Of a DNA stretch of 64,000 bases, positions 55,521 through 64,000 are shown piece after piece (position 1 is the first letter of the stretch; each line of letters starts with the position of its first letter). A program made the position numbers and the translations under genes. The notes under the pieces are model-generated. The model was given only the letters and a program-made list of their open reading frames with translations, searched no databases and was not told where the DNA came from. The stretch is from Talpa occidentalis (taxonomy: Eukaryota; Chordata; Mammalia; Eulipotyphla; Talpidae), in the NCBI RefSeq assembly GCF_014898055.3, contig NW_023601433.1, positions 17,098,141 through 17,162,140 on the forward strand, given 5' to 3'.

Positions 55521-56320
55521 CAAATGTTTTCTAAAACAGTTTTAACCCCTACCTCCTTTACTCCAAGTATGCTCAGCTCCCTTTGTCATCATCTGACCCA
55601 AGGGCACCAGTTTTCATTCAGGTGCCCAACTCACAAAACGCTCACCCTTGACTCCTCTCCCTGATCTCCATGTATCATAAAATCCTCTTGGTTCGTTTCC
55701 TTATTAAATAATTAATCCGAGGTATTGTTGTCATTATTATCTATCGGTATTGCCATGAAACATTAAACAGAGGTTCTCTATTGACAAAGTGACTCTGATT
55801 GATGTAGGAATTTAGGAAGAATTTCCCAGCATACACATCTGTACTGAGCGGTCCTGGCTTCCGCATTACGGTCCTGTAGGCCTTTGGGACAAATGGGTCC
55901 CTGCAAACTTTCAAATCCCCCGCTGGAGGCTGGGATCAGCCCGTGTGAACTTGGGAGTCCTGGACCTGAGACAGTGATTAAGTCAGGAGCCCAGGATTTG
56001 CTAATACCAGAGGGGGTTCCACTGGGTCTCGGCGCACCCCATGGGTGCAGTCTCTGAGCCCTCCAGGGACTGGGTTGCAGCATTTGCCCAATTGTGCCAC
56101 CTCCCGCCTGCGGGGAGGTCCAACGGAACATCCTCCTGGGATACCCCCGACCAGAACCCGAGAGAACAGGTGGAGCAGGTGCCCTGAAACAGGCGGGGTG
56201 GAGCTTCTGGCCGAGGGTGGGGCTTTTGGCCAAGGTGCAGCTGTGAACCGCATTCTTGCCAACTGAGCCCCTGCGGGTGGATGCCGCACCCAGTGGGGCT
56301 GCAGGACACTAACCCAGGCA
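55521..56320. other. Intergenic, no recognised element
   Basis: The right part (55,830-56,300) is GC-rich with open frames on the minus strand, but I found no family resemblance or splice logic. It might be an unrecognised LTR. Confidence 0.35.
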
Positions 56321-56584
56321 TTTTTTTTTTAAATTTATTTATTTATGCCTACAAGAGCTGGGGTACAGGCCAGTACTGGGGTGAGAGGACCCACCAGAGA
56401 CAGAGCAGAACAGGAGGATCCACTAAAATACACTGCTGAGGTGAGCAGCCAGCAAGACAGGAGAGGTCTGCTGTGCCATGTGGCCATGTGGCTTGCTCCC
56501 TGCCAGGGATCGAACTCGAGCTGCAGAGGCTGCGGACAGCTTCACAGAGCTGAGCTTAACCCCTTGTACCATCAGGGAAGCCCC
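56321..56584 (-). mobile_element. SINE-B copy
   Basis: Antisense copy with a 6-bp tandem change (ATGTGGCCATGTGG) in the body; imperfect CCAGGCAT/CCTGGCAT duplication. Confidence 0.9.
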
Positions 56585-56937
56585 TGATCCTGGCATCTTA
56601 CATGCCACAACCCTCCAGCCTCACCCCCTGGGATGCAAGCAGGGGTCTTGGCCTTAGCCCAGGCCTTCCAGGAGTGGGGATAGGGGGTGGGGGGCAGGTG
56701 CGAGGGTAATTTTAGTCCTTCCATTGCTTCTCCTCCTGCACCTTCGTGGAATGCACTGCTGGTGCAAACCCGGGGCTGATTTCAAACCGCAAGGCCCCAG
56801 GTGGGTCAGTGGTCCTGCAGCCAGGGGTGCCTCTTCTGTTCTTTCACTCCCCCCCAGTACCGCCCCTTCTACTTCTTGTTGTGACTGTCATCATGGTTAT
56901 TAATAAGTGTTACTTTTAGTGCTATTACTACCTCTTG
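56585..56937. other. Intergenic, no recognised element
   Basis: GC-moderate sequence between two SINEs. Nothing identified. Confidence 0.4.
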
Positions 56938-56938
56938 G

Positions 56939-56981
<43 letters not shown>

Positions 56982-57230
56982 TCTATTTATTAATACAAGC
57001 ACTGGGTACAGTCAGAAGTGCGAGGGTGAGAGGATTCACCAGAACCAGAGAGGGGAACAGAACAGGCAGACTGATGAAATACACTGCTGAGGGGAGCAGC
57101 AGGCATGGCAGGAGAGGTCTGCGTGCCATGTGGGACCCTCGCTGGTGGCTGGGGATTGAACCGGCGCTGCAGAGGCTGCGGGCAATTTCACAGCCCAGTG
57201 CCCAACTGTTGCGCCACCAGGGAGGCCCCT
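56938..57230 (-). mobile_element. SINE-A with long (TTTA)n
   Basis: Antisense copy with about 12 TTTA units, short middle, ending TGCGCCACCAGGGAGGCCCC. Confidence 0.92.
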
Positions 57231-58092
57231 ACTTCTAGTATTTATACACTGAATACATTTATCTGCAAAGGTAGCAAGTGTCCTGAAGGTAAGAAGGGGA
57301 GGGGTTCCCCATGAGACCTTGAAAATTCTCCAAGTACTTCCCTGGAGGGGACTGTTTCATCTGGGATGTGGTGGAGGCCAGGAAAAGGCTCCCTGGCTCA
57401 CCTGAGTCCCTGGGGTCCCAGTAACCCCAGGTGCCTTTCTGGCAGGATGGGGAACAATGTCTGTGACTATTTTTATATGTCCCCAGGGAGCCCAGAAATT
57501 GGTCCTGCTGGCATGGAGGGCCACCTCCATCACAGAAGCTTGGGCAGAGTATAATTTTGGGAACCACTTGTTCTGGCCTTTGTCACTCCCCACAACATGG
57601 CAATTACCTGAGGATGCCACCCAGCAGCCCTTGGCCCAGAAACACAAAGGGAAATTTCCAGGTCTCTGTAGGGGGTGGGCTAGAACAGATGGCAAAAGGG
57701 CAGCCAGATGAGCAGGACTGAGATTATTTCCCTTCTGCAGTGCATAGTCACCCCAGGGGAGGAGACGCTAAGTCCTTGGTTGCTGTTCTCCCTTCTCCTT
57801 TGTCTATTGCAACTTAAATGCTGAGATATACAATTACTGTGGGTATGAGGGAAGAAAGAAGACAAAAAGAGGGTGGGCGGTGGCAGGGGAGAATGGCACC
57901 AGGAGGATGGGAACTGACTCTAAGGGCCTGACACGCAGACCTTTTACCTCAAAGCAGAGCATTCTACAGGTCCCACCTGGCCTAGTCAACTGTTAAATGA
58001 CCTTTCAGATTGTTCCGAAGGACCCCAAGTGAACATTAGTTGTGGGTTTTTTTTATTAATTTTAAAAAAAAACAACAACAACACAGAATTTA
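57231..58092. other. Intergenic, no recognised element
   Basis: A minus-strand frame at 57,357-57,695 is open for 112 codons, but nothing supports it as a gene. No repeat family recognised. Confidence 0.4.
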
Positions 58093-58362
58093 GGGGCCTC
58101 TCTGGTGGCACAAGGGGTTAAGACGTAACCTCTGAAGCTGTCCGCAGCCACTGCAGCACGAGTTCGATCCCCAGCCGGCCAGGGAGCTACCCACATGGCG
58201 CAGCAGACCTCTCCTGACTCGCCCGCTGCTCCCCTTAGCAGTGTATTTCAATAGGTCTGCCTGTTCTGCTCCCCACTCTGTTTGGTGAATCCTCTCACCC
58301 CCTGCACCTCTGGCCTGTACCCCAGCTCTTGTATGTATAAATAAATACGTCTTTGAAAAAAA
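58093..58362 (+). mobile_element. SINE-B copy
   Basis: Complete copy with imperfect AACACAGAATTTA/AACACAGAATCTA duplication. Confidence 0.92.
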
Positions 58363-58601
58363 CACAGAATCTAAAATGATAGTGATATGCCCCCTTTGGG
58401 GGTCACACTTGCACCTCTCCATTTGAAGCCTTCTTGTTATATACCTGGAAGGAAAGAGGGGAAGTGGGGTTAGTCCTGGGGAAGAGCACCAGTGCCTCTG
58501 AGGGCAGCTGCCTCAGGGGAGGGACTTCAAACGAAGGAGAGGGGACCTCAGGCAGGGGTGGAAAGTCTGCTTTTGCTGCCAATAAAGATGCAGCAGAATT
58601 T

Positions 58602-59333
58602 TTTTACATTTTATTTATTTATTTTTTGAGTTATTTTTAAAAATCATTTTTTTTCTTATATTGCTGTCACCCCCATAGTTCTCGGCCACCACATCACCTG
58701 TGAGCCATCACCGTATTCCCTTGTGTTCACTCCTCCCCTGGTCTGTCCCCTTCCGCTTCCTCCTTTACCGTAGGCCTCAGTTCTATGGTCATCTTGCTAG
58801 TTTTCACTTTTTCTTGACCTTTTGTTTGGTTTCTCTGTATTCCACATATAAGTGAGACCATCCAGTGTTTGCCTTTTTCCTTCTGACTAATTTCGGCTGG
58901 CACCATCCCTTCCAGCTCCTTCCATGTTGCTGCAAATGACATGAGTTTGTCTTTTTTGATCACTGAGTAGTATTCCATTGCATACATATATCACAACTTT
59001 TTTTATCCATTCGTCTATTTTTGGGCATTTGGGTTGTTTCCATATCTTGGCAATTGTAAATAGCACTGAAATAAACACCGGAGTGCAGGCTTCCTTTTGA
59101 ATGAGTGTTGTGTCCTTTGGGTAGATCCCTAGGAGTGGAATTGCTGCATCATATGGCAGATCCATTTTTAGTGTTCTGAGGAGCCTCCACTCAGCTCTCC
59201 ACAGTGGTTGGACCAGGTTACATTCCCACCAGCAGTGTAAGAGGGTTGCTTTATCTTCACAACCTCTCCAGCATTTGTCGTTTTCGGTTTTTTTTTTTTT
59301 ATGTGGGCCATTCTTGCTGGAGTGAGGTAATAG
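58602..59333 (-). mobile_element. L1 3' end of an older subfamily
   Basis: Antisense ORF2 end is clear (TTGATCACTGAGTAGTATTCCATTG, GGACCAGGTTACATTCCCACCAGCAGTG), but the 3' UTR differs from the other young L1s (CACATCACCTGTGAGCCATC region). A 15-bp duplication GATGCAGCAGAATTT lies on each side. Confidence 0.9.
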
Positions 59334-59540
59334 GATGCAGCAGAATTTAGGGGTCTGACACCCCCAGTTTCATCAGGCTTCTCCCACATTTGTCCCATGC
59401 TAATGTTCAGAATCCCATTTCTTCTCACTCAATGTCCTGACTTTAATGAAAGAGACCCAGTGAGGTTGGGAATTCGATTTCTGATGTAATTCAGTCACTC
59501 ACATGGCAAGTTCATGGGTTTCATCTTCAGAAATCCTGGG

Positions 59541-59821
59541 TGGCCTCCCCAGTGGCGCAGCGGTTGAGCGCTGGGTTGCGAAGCTGCCCGCAGCCTCTGC
59601 AGTGCCAGTTCGATCCCCGGCTGCTCCCCGGCCACCAGAGGAGGGTCCTACATGGCGCACAGACCTCTCCTGCCACCTGCTGCTCCCCTCAGCAGTGTAC
59701 TTTGGTCCTTCTGCCTGTTCTGCATCCTGCTCTGACTCTGGTGAATTCTCTCACCCTCCCGTGCTTCTGACTGTACCCAGTGCTTGTATAAATAAATAAA
59801 TAAATCTTAAAAAAAAAAAAT
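59541..59821 (+). mobile_element. SINE-A, full length
   Basis: Near-consensus, with a GAAATCCTGGGT duplication (59,530-59,541 and 59,822-59,833). Confidence 0.94.
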
Positions 59822-59991
59822 GAAATCCTGGGTCTGCAACTCCAGGAAATAGTATTTCTCTCAGGGCAGATATAGAAGCAGGTAGGTGATTTATGCACAG
59901 TTTGAGCTAGGAATGCAAGGTCTTCAGCTACTTCTTTACTTTCCCACCTTCTCTGTACAGTTAGGAGCAAACACTAAATTCCATTTACTCA

Positions 59992-60272
59992 TTTTTTTTA
60001 AAGATTTATTTATTTATGCACACAAGAGCTGGGGTACAGGCCAGAGATGCGGGGGTGGGGGGGGCGGTGAGAGGATTCACCAGAGTCAGAGTGGGAACAG
60101 AACAGCAGATTGACTGAAACACACTGCTGAGGGGAGCAGCAGGAGAGACAGGAGAGGTCTGCTGTGCCATGTGGGTAGCTCCCTGGCCGGCCAGGGATGG
60201 AATTTGTGCTACAGAGGCTGCGGACTACTTCATAGCGCGTTGCTTAACCCCTTGTGCCACCAGGGAGGCTCC
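59992..60272 (-). mobile_element. SINE-B copy
   Basis: Antisense copy with an enlarged G-run (60,050-60,066). CCATTTACTCA/CCATTTACTCC duplication. Confidence 0.91.
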
Positions 60273-60628
60273 CCCATTTACTCCTTATTTTAACTAAAAT
60301 GTTCTAAGGTGGCAAATATTTGATCACCTACAACCTCACCTTCTAACATTATTCAATTATAGATATCCACCAGTGAGATCTGTACAACTCTTTTGGGTCA
60401 ACCGTGCTGAGGAATTCTAGTGTCGTAATCACCAGAATAGGGGTCATTAATGGGCTTTAAATCTAACCAACTCCAGAAAACCCACACCAATTCAGAAAAT
60501 TTAGTCATAAGATTATTTCTCTGCCACTGTTTCCAGCACCAAAATATCCATGAATAAGAGTTCAACCAAAAAGACAGAAACACTGGGAGATATATGTGCA
60601 CATATAACACATTAAGAGCTTTAGAATA

Positions 60629-60876
60629 GGGCCCTCTCTGGTGACATAGGGTTAAGGCTATTTCCAGCCACTGTGGTCTGAGTTCGATGCCTGGCCAGGG
60701 AGCTGATCCACATGGCATGGCAGACCTCATCTGTCTCACCCTCAGCAGTGTATTTCAGTCGGTCTGCCTGTTCTGTCCGCCACTGTGTCTCTGGTGAATC
60801 CTCTCACACCCCCGCACTTCTGGCTTAGACCCCAGTACTTGTATGCATAAATAAATAAAAATAAATCTTAAAAAAA
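60629..60876 (+). mobile_element. SINE-B, diverged and shortened
   Basis: Recognisable body (GCCAGGGAGCTGATCCACATGG, CCTCAGCAGTGTATTTCAGTC) but head reduced. AAGAGCTTTA is duplicated on both sides. Confidence 0.88.
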
Positions 60877-61280
60877 GAGCTTTATTATAAAGAACTTGCT
60901 CACATGATGGTAGAGTCTCAAGCTAAGCAAGTCAAAATGTATAGGACAGGCCATCAGGAGAAAGATAGGAGACAGGCTGGAAGTGAGGAGCAGGAAGCTG
61001 TACTGCTGTCCACATGCTCTCAGAAAGGGACGACCACAGGCAGGATGGACTCCACGGACATAGGCTGCAGATGTCCCAGGTGGGCCGGAAGGGAAGATCC
61101 AACTAACAGACAGGAATTGTAGACTCAGCTGCTGTCAAGCGTCTGGGAATGCAAAACATCCCCTTACAGGGTTTCCACTAATTAATTAGGCCCGCCAGGA
61201 AAAAGTCACATAATTAGGGCTTTAATTACATTCATAAAATGACTTTCACAGCAGCATCTAGATTAGTATTTGAATGGTGA
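60877..61280 (-). mobile_element. MLT2-like LTR (ERVL), antisense
   Basis: TTATAAAGAACTTGCTCACATGATGG and AATTAGGCCCGCCAGG, with a TTAGTATTTGAATG end, resemble MLT2 read in reverse. The middle is diverged. Confidence 0.5.
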
Positions 61281-61433
61281 GCGAAGATGTGTGCATACTA
61301 CAAAATGAAGGCTGCCCTCACTTCTCTCGTGCCAAATTTAGCCAACCGAGCCGAACATCAGAAACCTACTGATCTACCATTAAAGTGTTCATTACTTCAC
61401 TGCAATATACATAACTAGAATAAACTCCTACTT

Positions 61434-61704
61434 ATTTTTTTAAGGTTTATTTATTTGTGCATACAAGAACTGGGGTACAGGCCAGAGGGGCGGGAGGTAA
61501 GAGGATCCGCCAGAGACAGTGTGGGGAGCAGAACAGGTGGATCTACTGAAATACACTGCCGAGGGGAGCAGCGGGCAAGACGGGAAATGCCTGCTGCGCC
61601 ATGTGGGTATCTCCCTGGCTGGCTGGGAATCGAACCTGCACTGCAGAGGCTACGGACAGCTTCATAGCACAGCGCTCAACCCACTGTGCCACCAGGGAGG
61701 CCCC
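61434..61704 (-). mobile_element. SINE-B copy
   Basis: Complete antisense copy ending GTGCCACCAGGGAGGCCCC, directly abutting an old L1. Confidence 0.91.
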
Positions 61705-62575
61705 ACCATTGATTTTCTTATGTTAAACCACTTTTGCATTCCTGGGATAAATCCCACTCAGATATGTTGTGCAACTCTTTTAATATACTGCTGGGCTTAG
61801 TTTGTTAGCATTTTGCTGAGGATTCTGACATCTATACTCATTAGAAATAGTTGAGTTTTCTTTTAATTTGGTGACCTTGTATCAGAGTAATTCTGACAAT
61901 GAATGAATTAGAAAGTGTTTATTATTTTTCATCTTCCATTTTTGGAAGCATTTGAGAGGGATTGGTGTTAATCTGTTAATGTTTGGTAGAAATCACCAGT
62001 GAAGTCAACTGATTGGACTTTTCATTGATGAAAGATTTTTGAAAAATTATTGTTTGACTCTTGTTTCTTGTTATAGGTCTTTTCGTTTTTTCGATTTCTT
62101 CTTGAGTCAGTGTTTGTAGTTTGCATTTTTCTAGGAATTTCTGTTTCATCTAGGTTATCTAATTTGTTGTCATATAATTATTTATAGTATTCTCTTTTAA
62201 TCTTTTTCATATCTGTAGGGTCATAATGCTCCCAACTTCATTTCATTTCTTATTTTAGTTATTTGTATCTCTCTCCATTCTAGCTGCAATTTGCATGTCA
62301 ATTTTGTTGATCTTTTTGAAAGAATCCACTTATGGTTTTCTTGATTCTCTTTGCTTTAGTCTTCTGCACGTTGTTTATGTCTGCTTCAATCTTCATTATT
62401 TCCTCCTTCTGCTGTCTTTGGGCTTTACTTAGTTGCTCTTCTTTTTCTAGTTCCTTGAGGTGTAAAGTTATGATATTGATTTGAGCTCTTCTTTGTTAAG
62501 GTAGGCATTTACTATGATATTTTTCCCACTGAGGAATGCATTCCCTGAATCCCTTAGTTTTAGTTTTTTAAAAAT
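61705..62575 (-). mobile_element. Old L1 ORF2 (reverse transcriptase region)
   Basis: Antisense L1: CATTCCTGGGATAAATCCCACT, TTAGCATTTTGCTGAGGATT, GGAAGCATTTGAGAGGGATTGGTGTTAA, TCATCTAGGTTATCTAATTTGTTG, CTTTTTCTAGTTCCTTGAGGTGTAAAG. Diverged, with many stops. Confidence 0.9.
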
Positions 62576-62587
62576 TAAAAAAAAAAT

Positions 62588-62848
62588 TTTTAAAGATTTA
62601 TTTATTCACACACATGAGAACAGGGCTATAGGCTAGAGGTGGGCGGTGGGTGAGAGGATTCACCAGAGACAGAGTGGGTATCAGAACAGGCAGATCTACT
62701 GAAATACACTGCTGAGGGGAGCAGCGGGCGAGACAGGAGAGGTCTGCTGTGGGTCACCTACCTTGTCGGGGATCAAACTCTTGCTCCAGTGGCTGTGGAT
62801 AGCTTCATAGTGCTGTGACTTAATACCTTGTGCCACCAGGGGGGCCCC
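62588..62848 (-). mobile_element. SINE-B copy
   Basis: Complete antisense copy ending GTGCCACCAGGGGGGCCCC. Confidence 0.9.
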
Positions 62849-62904
62849 AATATTGTCATCTTTGTTTTGTTTTGCCTTGTCATTCTGATAGGTGTGTGAT
62901 GGCA

Positions 62905-63245
62905 AAGAACTTTGCTGACATTAAAAAAGTATTTACTTGTAAAAATTGTGATATGATTTATATACAGTAAAATGCACAGATCTCAAATTTTTGGATCAAT
63001 GAGTTTGGATAAGTGTATACACCTGTGTAATTAGTAAAGTTATAGAACATTTCCATTAAGTCAGAAAGTTTCTTCTTGCCTTTTTAAGACTCCATGTCCT
63101 GCCTGCAAGTAACCACTGTTCTAATTTCCATCACTGTGGCTTTTTCTGTTTGTTTCCTTTATATAAATGAATTCATAAAGGATGAATTTCTTTATTATAC
63201 TTTTTATCAGAATAAAGGTTTTGAAATTCATCTGTCTTGTTATAT
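62905..63245 (+). mobile_element. Old L1 3' UTR fragment
   Basis: GTGATATGATTTATATACAGTAAAATGCAC, GGATAAGTGTATACACCTGTGTAATTAG and AAGTAACCACTGTTCTAATTTCC recall ancient L1M/ME 3' UTRs. Confidence 0.6.
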
Positions 63246-63249
63246 GGGT

Positions 63250-63861
63250 CAGCTATACATTTAGGGCCGTTTTGGGTTCAAAGCAAAAGGGTGCAGAAGG
63301 TATAGCAGAGATTTTCCATGTACACCCTGTGCCCACACAGACACAGTCTCCCCCACTGTTAACATCCTCTACCAGAGGGCACATTTATTACAACAGTAAA
63401 CTGCAGTGACATAGTATCACTCCAGGATCATAGTTTACACTAGGGTTTACTCTTGGTATTGTGTACTCTCAGGGTTTGAACAAATGTTTAATCACACGTA
63501 TCCACCATTATTGTATTCTAGAAAATAGTGTCAGTGTCCTAAAATCCTGTAATCTACCTATTTACTTTACCTTCTCCCTGACCTTTGATCTTTTTACAGT
63601 TTTACCTTTCCCAAGGGCCTCCCCGGTGGCGCAGCGGTTGAGTGCTGGGTTGCGAAGCTGCCACAGCCTCTGCAGCGCCGGTTCTATCCCCGGCTGCTCC
63701 TCAGCTACCGGAGGAGGGTCCCACATGGCGCGCAGACCTCTCCTGCCGCCCGCTGCTCCCCTCAGCAGTGTACTTCGGTCCTTCTGCCTGCTCTGCTCCC
63801 CGCTCTGGCTCTGGTGAATTCTCTCACCCTCCCGTGCTTCTGACTGTACCCAGTGCATGTA

Positions 63862-63892
<31 letters not shown>

Positions 63893-64000
63893 ATCTTAAA
63901 AAAAAAATTATATAGTTGGAATCACCAGCTGTTCTAGAACCATTTCAAAAGTTTCCTTTCTCCATTAAATTTTTTGGCATTACTTAGTAAAAAAAAAAAA
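63250..64000 (+). mobile_element. Old L1 3' UTR fragment, split by a SINE
   Basis: TTTTGGGTTCAAAGCAAAAGGGTGCAGAAGG, ATAGTTTACACTAGGGTTTACTCTTGG, TATCCACCATTATTGTATTC and, after the SINE, TATATAGTTGGAATCA follow the order of an ancient L1M 3' UTR. Confidence 0.8.
63614..63908 (+). mobile_element. SINE-A, full length
   Basis: Near-consensus copy with eight or more TAAA units in the tail, inserted in the old L1 3' UTR. Confidence 0.94.

Noticed and set aside
57357..57695. 112-codon minus-strand frame
   Set aside because: No recognisable domain, poor codon pattern, no splice or promoter support.
50300..64000. Exons of TUBGCP5, the expected upstream neighbour
   Set aside because: No splice-bounded conserved peptide was seen; the gene probably ends beyond 64,000.

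Overview
The window is nuclear DNA from a placental mammal. It contains spliced GT-AG exons separated by repeat-filled introns, one CpG island, many tRNA-derived SINEs, L1 copies of several ages, ancient LTRs and DNA-transposon fossils. The two abundant SINE families, with a tRNA-like head and a body rich in CTGCTCCCCTCAGCAGTG, are not primate Alu or rodent B1/B2. They look like a laurasiatherian, lineage-specific SINE. From memory I think of a rhinolophoid (horseshoe or leaf-nosed) bat, but a library search would be needed to settle that. L1 with nearly intact 3' ends and crisp target-site duplications indicates recent L1 activity.

One protein-coding gene is present: the 5' half of CYFIP1 (Sra-1, the Rac1-binding subunit of the WAVE regulatory complex) on the minus strand. 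Twelve coding exons were placed to the base. They run from the ATG at 22,442 down to 3,176 and encode residues 1-453 without a break. The remaining exons lie beyond the left edge. The 5' non-coding exon and promoter must lie in the CpG island at about 48.35-50.27 kb, which makes intron 1 about 27 kb long. Residues known to matter for Rac1 A-site binding (Cys179, Arg190, Glu434) and the Arg87 position are all present.

Layout: 1-3.1 kb, an intron downstream of exon 13, with a young L1 carrying a SINE and an old L1. 3.2-12.2 kb, exons 13 to 7. 12.2-18.7 kb, intron 6, with an LTR, nested L1/SINE insertions and a GC-rich pocket. 18.7-22.4 kb, exons 6 to 2. 22.4-49 kb, intron 1, with an L1/HAL1-like fossil, LTRs, local direct and inverted duplications, a twin-primed L1 and a large old L1 hit by three SINEs. 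48.35-50.3 kb, the CpG island. 50.3-64 kb, the upstream intergenic side, with a degraded antisense ERVL-type pol, a second twin-primed L1, a SINE ending in a long (GA)n tract, and L1 and MLT2-like fossils.

I found no second gene, tRNA gene, CRISPR array or new biochemical system. The most unusual structure is at 32.80-33.52 kb. A single SINE insertion, bounded by a perfect 15-bp duplication, carries between its body and its A-rich tail a roughly 125-bp reverse-complement copy of unique intron sequence found 0.7 kb away. That copy was later split by another SINE.
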